A stretch of 7,926 nt of DNA from positions 1 through 7,926 of the forward strand of contig JAUSOA010000138.1 of the NCBI GenBank assembly GCA_030656435.1, given 5' to 3'. The notes under the pieces were generated by a model that was not told the DNA's origin, made no database searches, and saw only the letters and a list, made by a program, of their open reading frames with translations. Positions 1-5,399 of this stretch are shown piece after piece (within the stretch, counting starts at the first letter, position 1; every line of letters starts with the position of its first letter). The DNA comes from Acholeplasmataceae bacterium (GTDB taxonomy: Bacteria > Bacillota_I > Bacilli_A > Acholeplasmatales > Acholeplasmataceae). A program made the position numbers and the translations under genes.

Positions 1-281
1 GTAATCTCCCATGGCACATTTTTACATGGGGCGAAGTTGATGCAGTAGAGGGACTTGAAGCTTTAAATCTTCTAAATAATATAGATTTGAATGCAGTTAT
101 AACGTTTAGCGGATTTCCAAATGATTTCTCAAAGATTAAAATGATCAAATCAAGGAGAGAGTTAAATGAGTTATTACAAAACATTGATGATGTATATATT
201 ACTGCTCTTGATTTTTCATGGACCTTCGTTAAAACGCATGAAGATTATATAGGACCTTATTTTAAATTCAGAGACAGATAA
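1..281 (+). CDS. DUF4275-like protein, C-terminal fragment
   Basis: The reading frame is open from base 3 to the TAA at 279-281, so this is the 3' part of a gene whose start lies before the window. About 92 residues remain. They begin with a P-W-H-I-F-T-W stretch, continue with a glutamate-rich V-E-G-L-E-A helix and end with F-S-W-T-F-V-K-T-H-E and G-P-Y-F. From memory this order (WH-[IV]-F near the middle, then a terminal WT-[YF]-V-x-THE ... GPYF) matches DUF4275, a small uncharacterised family of about 140 residues found in Bacillota; no biochemical role is known to me. An internal TTG at 87 could be called as a start, but the frame extends upstream with family-like sequence, so the fragment is the better reading. 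A repeat array and a terminator follow within 210 bases of the stop. Confidence 0.6.
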   Translation, partial: NLPWHIFTWGEVDAVEGLEALNLLNNIDLNAVITFSGFPNDFSKIKMIKSRRELNELLQNIDDVYITALDFSWTFVKTHEDYIGPYFKFRDR

Positions 282-330
282 TAAAACTCATACGTTTTTA
301 ACAGTTATCTCCCTTATGTCATTTTGACAG

Positions 331-422
331 GGATGCGTAAAATCCATCAGGGGTGCGTAAATTTTTCTAGGGGTGCGTAAAATCCTATGAAGGGTGCGTA
401 AAATTAGGACAAGGGTGCGTAA
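331..422 (+). repeat. five-copy GGGTGCGTAA tandem direct-repeat array
   Basis: Five copies of a 10-base core lie at 331-340, 351-360, 371-380, 392-401 and 413-422. The first copy reads GGATGCGTAA and the other four read GGGTGCGTAA. Start-to-start spacing is 20, 20, 21 and 21 bases, close to two helical turns. Four of the cores continue as A-rich sequence (AAT or ATT). The 10-11 bases between cores are not conserved. The array starts 49 bases after the upstream stop codon and runs to 40 bases before the terminator hairpin, so it would sit in the 3' untranslated part of that gene's transcript. A single related copy (GGGTGTGTAA) recurs at 1797-1806. Iteron-like protein-binding sites, a recombination-generated repeat or a 3'-UTR element are all possible. 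Confidence 0.85.
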
Positions 423-492
423 TTGTATTAAAATAGGTAATGCAACCCATTTTACAAGCATAGGTTTGATACGATGATATCAAGCCTTTTTT
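411..492 (+). repeat. intergenic module, copy A (partner at 1795-1885)
   Basis: This stretch shares two blocks with 1795-1885. The first block is AAGGGTGCGTAATTGTAT (411-428), which differs from copy B by one base (C versus T). The second is AGCATAGGTTTGATA (457-471) plus the right stem arm TATCAAGCC and six T. The sequence between the blocks differs in length and content, being 9 bases shorter here than in copy B. The first block overlaps the fifth unit of the tandem array. Within the copy, GGGT (413-416) and GC can pair imperfectly with GCAACCC downstream (about 442-448). Confidence 0.75.
463..492 (+). terminator. Rho-independent terminator after the DUF4275-like gene
   Basis: The left arm GGTTTGATA (463-471) pairs with TATCAAGCC (478-486) across a 6-base loop. 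That gives nine base pairs including one G-U, followed directly by six T (487-492). This is a standard intrinsic terminator for + strand transcription and it nearly repeats at 1856-1885. It should end transcripts from the partial gene at the left edge. Confidence 0.85.
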
Positions 493-550
493 AATTTGCA
501 GAAAGAAAGATATTCCCTTATCACCTAATTTTCATGTGTTCTATTAAAGC

Positions 551-709
551 ATGTTAGAGAACACATCTAGGAATTATTATTTTCAATGTTCAGATTTTAA
601 TCGAATTTCTATCTTTTTAAGGTTTCCATCATTAATATTATTTATAGCAATAAAAGGACAATTAAAAAAAATAGAACTAGAAAGAAAACGATTAGTCGTA
701 TTTGAATGA
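551..709 (+). CDS. possible small protein or gene remnant (52 aa), doubtful
   Basis: An ATG at 551 opens a 52-codon frame ending in TGA at 707-709. A stop codon lies only one codon before the ATG, so the frame cannot extend upstream. Residues about 20-33 are hydrophobic (I-S-I-F-L-R-F-P-S-L-I-L-F-I-A-I). They are followed by a basic, helix-prone tail (K-G-Q-L-K-K-I-E-L-E-R-K-R-L), which looks like the C-terminus of a membrane protein. No convincing ribosome site precedes the ATG. It could be a single-pass small membrane protein, a degraded gene end or chance. I do not recognise a family. Confidence 0.22.
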   Translation: MLENTSRNYYFQCSDFNRISIFLRFPSLILFIAIKGQLKKIELERKRLVVFE

Positions 710-808
710 CAGGATATAAAAATTGTAGATTGATATGTTTTTCAATAACATTCGCTAAATTGAATTAGCAAGTAAATGCGTTATGTATGAAATATGTGTC
801 AAATAAGA

Positions 809-814
809 TATAAT
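809..814 (+). promoter_or_regulatory. candidate -10 box for the hydrolase gene
   Basis: A perfect TATAAT lies about 90 bases before the hydrolase ATG. At a 17-base spacing the -35 position reads TATGAA (786-791), a poor match, and there is no TGn extension. The box is plausible but may need an activator or may be chance in AT-rich DNA. Confidence 0.4.
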
Positions 815-903
815 GGTGTTGTATAAGTTACTAGAGCATGTGGATTCAAGTAGGTTAGTCATGAGAAAAAGAAAATCCAAGATGTTAAAGAAAGAGGTAA
901 ATT

Positions 904-1728
904 ATGAGCACAATCATTATGAAAGATGGCACAAAAATTTATTATAAGGATTGGGGGAAAGGTCAACCAGTGGTGTTTAGTCACGGCTGGCCACTCAATT
1001 CGGACAGCTGGGAAGCACAGATGTTGTTTCTCGCAGCTGAAGGATATCGTTGTATAGCACATGATCGCCGTGGACACGGTCGTTCAAGCCAGCCCTGGAA
1101 TGGAAACAATATGGATACTTATGCAGATGATTTATCACAGCTTATTGAAACGCTTGATCTCAAGGACGCTGTACTGATTGGTTTTTCAGCAGGTGGTGGC
1201 GAAGTTACCCGTTATATTGGTCGCTATGGTACAAAACGTCTAGCAAAAGTTGCTTTGATAGCAGCAGTTCCACCTCTGATGCTAAAAACATCAGACAATC
1301 CGGATGGTTTACCAATGGAAGAATTCAATAAAATCCGTATCGGCTCTCTTAAGGACCGTTCGCAGCTTTATAAAGATATTGCAGCCGGACCATTTTTTGG
1401 AGCCAACAGAAAAGGCTCTAAGGTCACTCAAGGTATGATTGATTCTTTTTGGCTTCAAGGAATGACTGCTGGACACAAAAACACTTATGACTGCATACAA
1501 GCATTTTCTGAAACTGATTTTACCAATGACCTGAAAAAATTCGACATACCAACCCTAATTATTCATGGTGATGATGACCAGATTGTTCCAATCGGTGCTT
1601 CAGCACTCTCATCAAAAAAAATAGTCAAGAACGCAATTTTAAAAATTTATAAAGGGGCTTCTCATGGACTCGCTTACACAAATCAAGATCAACTTAACTC
1701 TGATCTGCTCGATTTCCTGAAGCTTTGA
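904..1728 (+). CDS. alpha/beta hydrolase, non-heme chloroperoxidase/arylesterase type
   Basis: This complete 274-residue cytosolic hydrolase belongs to the cofactor-free 'chloroperoxidase' branch of the alpha/beta fold. These enzymes are really esterases or perhydrolases; halogenation is a side reaction through peracid. The order of motifs fits: oxyanion-loop HGW at residues 27-29, DRRGHGRS at 54-61, nucleophile elbow G-F-S-A-G-G with Ser95, acid motif HGDDDQIVP with Asp225, and GASHG with His254. The triad spacing matches, at a constant offset of two, the S97/D227/H256 triad I recall for Streptomyces lividans chloroperoxidase L. The usual elbow residue after Ser is Thr or Met; here it is Ala. 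An AGAGG ribosome site (893-897) supports the ATG at 904. The stop is TGA. The gene stands alone, flanked by two copies of the repeat/terminator module, and is clearly richer in G+C than its neighbours (29 of 60 bases at 1021-1080), which suggests recent transfer. The true substrate is unknown. Confidence 0.93.
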   Translation: MSTIIMKDGTKIYYKDWGKGQPVVFSHGWPLNSDSWEAQMLFLAAEGYRCIAHDRRGHGRSSQPWNGNNMDTYADDLSQLIETLDLKDAVLIGFSAGGGEVTRYIGRYGTKRLAKVALIAAVPPLMLKTSDNPDGLPMEEFNKIRIGSLKDRSQLYKDIAAGPFFGANRKGSKVTQGMIDSFWLQGMTAGHKNTYDCIQAFSETDFTNDLKKFDIPTLIIHGDDDQIVPIGASALSSKKIVKNAILKIYKGASHGLAYTNQDQLNSDLLDFLKL

Positions 1729-1794
1729 TGCGTTTCACATAAAAAATTACATAGTGAAGAAAAAATAAAGCACTTTCGGTATTAAATAATTACT

Positions 1795-1885
1795 AAGGGT
1801 GTGTAATTGTATAAATTGTTTCAAAATTGGTAGTTATAATCACATAAGAAGCATAGGTTTGATATTTTTATATCAAGCCTTTTTT
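1795..1885 (+). repeat. intergenic module, copy B (partner at 411-492)
   Basis: AAGGGTGTGTAATTGTAT (1795-1812) and AGCATAGGTTTGATA (1850-1864), followed by the terminator right arm and T-run, repeat the blocks of copy A in the same order and orientation, 1384 bases downstream. The middle is unrelated in sequence and 9 bases longer. Only one GGGTGYGTAA core is present here, against five at copy A. The module begins 66 bases after the hydrolase stop. Confidence 0.75.
1856..1885 (+). terminator. Rho-independent terminator after the hydrolase gene
   Basis: GGTTTGATAT (1856-1865) pairs with ATATCAAGCC (1870-1879) around a TTTT loop. That gives ten base pairs with one G-U, then six T (1880-1885). 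It lies 127 bases after the hydrolase stop and is nearly the same hairpin as the one at 463-492. Confidence 0.88.
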
Positions 1886-2043
1886 CGCAATAAAAAAAGA
1901 TTTCCAACTGATCAACCAAACTATATTTCTGCAAGGGTTTAAGTTATTACTTTTTCAATCAATGTATCCTCCTTTATCAATAATTTAACATTTAGGTGGT
2001 TATTGAAAAAAAGCACAAATCGATGTTGATTATTTTTCAAATA

Positions 2044-2057
2044 TATACTGTAGTATA
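2044..2057. promoter_or_regulatory. palindrome TATACT-GT-AGTATA abutting a -35 box
   Basis: Two perfect 6-base arms (2044-2049 and 2052-2057) are separated by GT. The right arm overlaps the first two bases of the -35 box at 2056. The same arms with a 5-base gap occur at 3564-3580, also next to a -10 box. This is the expected position for a repressor or activator half-site pair, but no regulator gene is in view. Confidence 0.4.
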
Positions 2058-2085
2058 GACATTGTTTACATTATACTATTATAAT
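2056..2085 (+). promoter_or_regulatory. sigma-70-type promoter TAGACA-18-TATAAT
   Basis: The -35 box TAGACA (2056-2061) matches consensus at five of six bases. An 18-base spacer separates it from a perfect TATAAT (2080-2085). Transcription would start near 2092. The first possible product is the ATG-TAG start at 2164; the first real gene is the lipoprotein at 2524, which would then have a leader of about 430 bases. Confidence 0.55.
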
Positions 2086-2149
2086 AATATAAAAGAATTC
2101 ATACTGTTAAGGGGCGGGGTTTAATATCGAATATACAATAAAACTTAGT

Positions 2150-2268
2150 AGGAGAAGATCACCATGTAGATTTTAGGATATACAAAACAAATTTATCTAT
2201 TGTCATACTTGTACTTCATATTGCTTAAGATCGATTTGGCAACATACCAAATCAGACGATTTGATTAG
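2150..2268 (+). pseudogene. RBS with ATG-TAG aborted start; possible decayed small membrane protein
   Basis: AGGAG (2150-2154) stands 9 bases before an ATG at 2164 whose second codon is TAG (2167-2169). If the TAG is ignored, the frame runs 32 further codons to TAG-TAA at 2266-2271. It reads as an aromatic-rich hydrophobic segment (I-L-G-Y-T-K-Q-I-Y-L-L-S-Y-L-Y-F-I-L-L) and then a polar tail. A good promoter sits about 80 bases upstream. It may be a gene killed by a nonsense mutation, a minimal start-stop element that stalls ribosomes in a leader, or coincidence. I do not recognise the peptide. Confidence 0.3.
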
Positions 2269-2346
2269 TAAATGTCTCAAATTAGCTATTCTCTATGATT
2301 TACTAGTCATTATCTACATGATCTGTATTAAATAATTAGGAACCCT

Positions 2347-2457
2347 ATGGAAGAATTCACTATATCTTATCAGGTTACTGATTATAAACGCCATTATCTA
2401 TTTTTTACTATTCAGCAACAAGTTAAAACATCAATAAATATATTTAAAAAAGAATGA
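2347..2457 (+). CDS. short ORF or gene remnant (36 aa), doubtful
   Basis: ATG at 2347 opens 36 codons to TGA at 2455-2457, in the same frame as the aborted start at 2164 but with several stops between. The start, M-E-E-F-T-I-S-Y-Q-V-T, followed by D-Y-K-R-H-Y-L-F-F, loosely recalls the N-terminus of YcxB-like membrane proteins. No clear ribosome site precedes it. It may be the remaining head of a deleted gene; chance is equally possible. Confidence 0.18.
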   Translation: MEEFTISYQVTDYKRHYLFFTIQQQVKTSINIFKKE

Positions 2458-2523
2458 AAGATTTCCATAGTTTTGGAAGCCCAATAATTATTTCTATTTA
2501 TGATTTGGATGAGGTGATAAAAA

Positions 2524-3453
2524 ATGAGGAAAACAAGATTAGTATTGCTGATGATTCTCATAGCAATAGTATTAACAGCATGTGATTTTGATGAAAAATC
2601 ATTTCAAGTACTAGGTGATGGAACTCGTGAAATTCCAAGTGAAGTCACGAGGGATTTTACCTTACCAACAGGATATTATGCCGATTTTATTTGGACTTCT
2701 AACCGCGAAGACGTTATTCGTATTGAAGGAAGTGAGGCAATTGTCATTCAACACGATGAAGATGTGGATGTGACTATTACAGCAACCGTTAATAGAACAT
2801 ATAGAAGTTTTGTAATTAAGGTACTAAAAATTGGATCTGCACCAGCATTGTTTGAGCGTGCACAAGAAGTAAAAAACAACTTTATGTTTTTCACTACGAT
2901 AGAGTTTCCATTTATCCTTAATACAACAGAAAATGATGTTTTGATCGATTATTACGGTACTAAAGATTGGCGAAATGATTACAAACTTCTCAAGACTACC
3001 GACGGTTCAACTTGGTTTGTCCCAAGTAAAGATGTGCCAAGAGGAACAAGTTCTGATATAAGTATTAGTTTCGGTGGCCTAAATGGCAATGATGAATTCA
3101 TATATGTTGGACAATCGTGCCGTTATAGTTTTACATTAAATGTTGACAACACCAATCCTCTTCAACATTTATTTAACATATTCAATTCGCTTGTTTTAGA
3201 GTTTGAAGGGGAGGATTATCCCTTTCGTATTTCACAAAGTTTTGGGTTACCGAAAACCTCAGTTTTAGATAATAATGCCCACACAGAGTGGTCTTCAGAG
3301 AATGAAGACGTTCTTGAGATCAGCATCGATGGTAGCCAAGCAATCGTTAAAAATCCAATTTATACAACTAAGTTTAATTTGATAGTTTCGATTACAGTTG
3401 AATCAACTTCAATCGATGTTATCTATCCAGTAATCATCATTCCCAAATCTTAA
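2524..3453 (+). CDS. lipoprotein with two atrophied Ig-like (aBig-type) domains
   Basis: This 309-residue protein has a lipoprotein signal peptide: basic M-R-K-T-R, a hydrophobic core and the lipobox L-T-A-C with Cys20 as the lipidation site. It should sit on the outer face of the membrane. Two segments, about residues 40-102 and 235-307, show the plan of atrophied bacterial Ig-like domains: a leading LP, then W-[TS]-S-[NE]-x-E-D-V, an E-A-I-V or Q-A-I-V strand, and a closing strand of V-x-I-T-x-T-V type. The middle (about 105-212) is unrelated beta-rich sequence with an N-terminal helix, which I do not recognise. The two Ig-like parts may be spacers or adhesive modules. GAGGTGAT at 2511-2518 is an excellent ribosome site and fixes the start. 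No terminator follows before the next gene at 3619, whose own TATAAT suggests separate expression. Confidence 0.85.
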   Translation: MRKTRLVLLMILIAIVLTACDFDEKSFQVLGDGTREIPSEVTRDFTLPTGYYADFIWTSNREDVIRIEGSEAIVIQHDEDVDVTITATVNRTYRSFVIKVLKIGSAPALFERAQEVKNNFMFFTTIEFPFILNTTENDVLIDYYGTKDWRNDYKLLKTTDGSTWFVPSKDVPRGTSSDISISFGGLNGNDEFIYVGQSCRYSFTLNVDNTNPLQHLFNIFNSLVLEFEGEDYPFRISQSFGLPKTSVLDNNAHTEWSSENEDVLEISIDGSQAIVKNPIYTTKFNLIVSITVESTSIDVIYPVIIIPKS

Positions 3454-3563
3454 TTATCTTTTGAGTAACTCATTTCATCTAAAGTCGGTAACGATTTGTG
3501 ATGGTATTTAAGAGATTAAACAAAAGATTATTTGAGACAAAACAAAATAAATAACTAATGATT

Positions 3564-3580
3564 TATACTGATTAAGTATA
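3564..3580. promoter_or_regulatory. second TATACT ... AGTATA inverted repeat at a -10 box
   Basis: TATACT (3564-3569) and AGTATA (3575-3580) form perfect 6-base arms with a 5-base gap. The right arm overlaps the TATAAT at 3577-3582. These are the same arms as at 2044-2057, but the spacing differs (2 versus 5), which weakens the case for one regulator. Confidence 0.25.
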
Positions 3581-3582
3581 AT
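3577..3582 (+). promoter_or_regulatory. candidate -10 box for the exported protein gene at 3619
   Basis: A perfect TATAAT ends 36 bases before the preferred ATG. At a 17-base spacing the -35 position (3554-3559) reads ACTAAT, a poor match. A start site near 3589 would leave a short leader carrying the ribosome site at 3605-3610. Confidence 0.4.
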
Positions 3583-3618
3583 ATTGCGAGATATATTGTT
3601 TTAATGAGGTTATTTCAT

Positions 3619-4509
3619 ATGAAGAATTCTATGTTTATATTTTTGTTTACATTATCATTAGTTATGCTACTGATTTTTTCTTTGTGTTCTAGTTATGAAT
3701 ACAAGGGAAAAGACATTTTAGCCATTGAATATATAAAAGTTAACTACAATGGTGGATATACTAAAGTGACAAAGATTGAGTTGGTCAATTGTCAAGTGCT
3801 TAGTAAAGAATATCTTCCAACTGATGAGGTTATAGATGAGTTTTCAATTGATAACAACTTTCAAGAAGATTCAATTGATTTATTTCTGAATCAAATTGGA
3901 GAAGCTGGAATATTTGATCTTAAAGCACATTATCAATCACCTGGTGGAATAATAGATGGTGGTGGATGGACTTTAACAATTTACTATGCTGATGGTACGA
4001 GTAAAATATCAGCAGGAGAAAACAATTACCCAGTTACTGTATTTAAAAAGGCTGATTATGCTTTCTATAATTTATATGGTGATGACTTATTCGGAACAAT
4101 ACCAAGCTCGTATATGAATCCACCTTCGATTGATATAGCATTTATTTATTCAATAGATAACAATCATTATAGTCAAGGATATAGTGGCTTATCTGCAATT
4201 AATTATAATTGGAACAAATCTATTGTTGATAATGTAGATGTGATCGAGTATGCTAATCAACACCAAATACATGAATTTGATTCATCATATGATTATAAAT
4301 TTGTACTTTGGACAGCCAATTATGAGTATAAATTTTCAAAAATGATCATAACTTCTTATGATTTGAGTGGAAATAACGAAAAAGAAATTGAGAGCTCAGG
4401 CTGGTTTAAACAAAAAGAATACAATCTTGAGTTCAATAGAGTATATGTTATCAAAATAACATTTGCATATGGGACTTGTGAATTTGTCTTTTCAACAATT
4501 ACCACTTAA
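3619..4509 (+). CDS. exported protein of unknown function with W-x-L-x-I-x-Y-x-DG motif
   Basis: Two ATGs are possible, at 3604 and 3619. The ATGAGGT at 3604-3610 contains a good Shine-Dalgarno (GAGGT) 8 bases before the second ATG, so 3619 (296 aa) is the better start and the first ATG is probably part of the ribosome site. The N-terminus is a signal peptide or membrane anchor: M-K-N-S and then about 18 hydrophobic residues ending F-S-L-C. That is a poor lipobox because Leu precedes Cys23, so an uncleaved anchor or ordinary secretion is as likely as lipidation. Residues about 108-138 hold G-G-I-I-D-G-G-G-W-T-L-T-I-Y-Y-A-D-G and then G-E-N-N-Y-P, a pattern I recall from uncharacterised Bacillota surface proteins (DG..W.L.I.Y.DG ... 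G.NAYP). The rest is Tyr/Asn/Asp-rich beta-type sequence. G+C is low (16 of 60 bases at 4201-4260). Function unknown. Confidence 0.8.
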   Translation: MKNSMFIFLFTLSLVMLLIFSLCSSYEYKGKDILAIEYIKVNYNGGYTKVTKIELVNCQVLSKEYLPTDEVIDEFSIDNNFQEDSIDLFLNQIGEAGIFDLKAHYQSPGGIIDGGGWTLTIYYADGTSKISAGENNYPVTVFKKADYAFYNLYGDDLFGTIPSSYMNPPSIDIAFIYSIDNNHYSQGYSGLSAINYNWNKSIVDNVDVIEYANQHQIHEFDSSYDYKFVLWTANYEYKFSKMIITSYDLSGNNEKEIESSGWFKQKEYNLEFNRVYVIKITFAYGTCEFVFSTITT

Positions 4510-4518
4510 AACATTAGC

Positions 4519-4547
4519 TTGTTGTAAAATAAATAACTTCTTAAAAT
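4519..4547 (+). promoter_or_regulatory. possible promoter TTGTTG-17-TAAAAT
   Basis: TTGTTG (4519-4524) and TAAAAT (4542-4547) are separated by 17 bases, with three and five matches to consensus. It lies just after the preceding stop codon and would give the lipoprotein gene at 4745 a leader of about 190 bases. A perfect 10-base palindrome GTCTATAGAC (4599-4608) lies inside that leader. Both could be chance in AT-rich DNA. Confidence 0.3.
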
Positions 4548-4744
4548 GTCTTTAATCGTGCAGTTATGAAAAATTACTGTTCGATGAGAATAAGTTTGTC
4601 TATAGACGTTAAAATATATTTATATTCAAAAAACGAAAGAGTCTCAAAAATAGAGTAACAAACTTGATTATACGAGACATTTCTAAGCTGTTCGAGATCA
4701 ATCACATTAGCAATAAATATTAAACTTTAATTAAGGGGGACAAA

Positions 4745-5269
4745 GTGAAGAAAATACTGAGTAAAATAATTTTTATGGTATTTGTAATAAGTTTGTTTGG
4801 ATGTTTATCGAATGAAAAGTCATATATAGAGGAGGCATTAGAAATAATAAATCTTCATGATGGTGCTATTTATCACTTATTTGAAGATAAACAAATCTAT
4901 GAAGGAGTTGATGCATATTACTCCATATCTGACTTGACCAGTTTTGAGTTTGAACATGAATACAATTTATTTGTTATCGATGTTGATAAATATTCCGAAA
5001 ACACAACAGTTGAATTGCTAAATCAAATTCACTTATTGTTAGAATCCGAAAAAAATGTAGCTTTTTTATTTGTAAATTTCTCATCATACAAAATATTTCA
5101 ACATTCAGATTTTGAAGTACCTGGAATAATTATTTTCGAACATTCGTCTTGGGCATTATTTAGATCAAATTTTTCAGATAGTCGCTCAGTGAATATTAAT
5201 GGTACATTAGATGAGCAAACTTCGTTTTCAGCAATCTCTCTTTTAGCTAGGTCCATAAATAACGGCTAG
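4745..5269 (+). CDS. small lipoprotein of unknown function (174 aa)
   Basis: The start is GTG at 4745, fixed by a strong AAGGGGGA (4733-4740) four bases upstream. The N-terminus is a clear lipoprotein signal: M-K-K, a hydrophobic run and the lipobox S-L-F-G-C with Cys20. The mature part of about 154 residues is acidic and aromatic. It alternates short strands and helices (for example Y-N-L-F-V-I-D-V-D and K-N-V-A-F-L-F-V-N-F), giving the look of a small Rossmann-like alpha/beta domain, not a beta-sandwich. I do not recognise a family. It follows the two exported proteins above and may serve the same surface function, but spacing of 235 bases and a separate ribosome site argue against tight coupling. 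No terminator is visible on either side. Confidence 0.8.
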   Translation: MKKILSKIIFMVFVISLFGCLSNEKSYIEEALEIINLHDGAIYHLFEDKQIYEGVDAYYSISDLTSFEFEHEYNLFVIDVDKYSENTTVELLNQIHLLLESEKNVAFLFVNFSSYKIFQHSDFEVPGIIIFEHSSWALFRSNFSDSRSVNINGTLDEQTSFSAISLLARSINNG

Positions 5270-5399
5270 CACATATTTAATGTCCATTGTCTTAGCTTTA
5301 ATAATATAGCAAGCCTAATGACACTTTTCTAAAAAATGATTCAAAAAATTCTTAAAGCAGTGTTAGTTATGAATGAATTATATAAGAAGGATCAAGAAT

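Larger units (their letters stand above)
493..903 (+). other. intergenic region between the terminator and the hydrolase gene
   Basis: This 411-base AT-rich stretch has no recognisable gene. It holds one doubtful 52-codon ORF (551-709), a weak 5-bp inverted repeat (GCTAA ... TTAGC, about 753-768), a perfect TATAAT box near 809 and the hydrolase ribosome site. No RNA gene or mobile-element end is visible. Confidence 0.6.
1886..2523 (+). other. long intergenic region with promoter, palindrome and aborted ORF
   Basis: This 638-base stretch contains no intact gene of family-like character. From left to right it holds an isolated AAGGAGG on the minus strand (about 1967-1975) followed only by a seven-codon frame, and the palindrome at 2044-2057. 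Next come the promoter at 2056-2085 and the RBS plus ATG-TAG at 2150-2169. Last are an 11-bp hairpin (2263-2273 with 2298-2308, one G-U) and a 36-codon frame at 2347-2457. It may be a long regulated leader for the lipoprotein gene at 2524 or the site of a decayed small gene. Confidence 0.5.

Noticed and set aside
324..352. TTGACA at 324-329 as a promoter
   Set aside because: The -35 match is perfect but no -10 box lies 15-19 bases downstream; that position falls in the GC-rich repeat units.
331..422. CRISPR array
   Set aside because: The repeated unit is only 10 bases and the spacers 10-11 bases, far below CRISPR sizes, and no cas gene is present.
861..950. 29-codon + strand ORF starting at 861 (basic leader peptide)
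   Set aside because: There is no convincing ribosome site and it overlaps the hydrolase start out of frame; the basic run follows from A-rich DNA.
859..1077. Minus-strand ORF of 72 codons
   Set aside because: It lies opposite the start of the hydrolase gene, which has full family motifs and a ribosome site; the antisense frame has none.
1309..1500. Minus-strand ORF of 63 codons inside the hydrolase
   Set aside because: It is an antisense shadow of a gene with an intact catalytic triad and shows no family features.
411..1885. Classical integron attC sites around the hydrolase
   Set aside because: I see no RYYYAAC/GTTRRRY pair bounding an imperfect hairpin, and no integrase. The shared hairpin ends in a T-run and is better read as a terminator.
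1938..1978. Minus-strand AAGGAGG followed by a TTG start
   Set aside because: The frame closes after seven codons and nothing gene-like continues on that strand towards the terminator at 1885.
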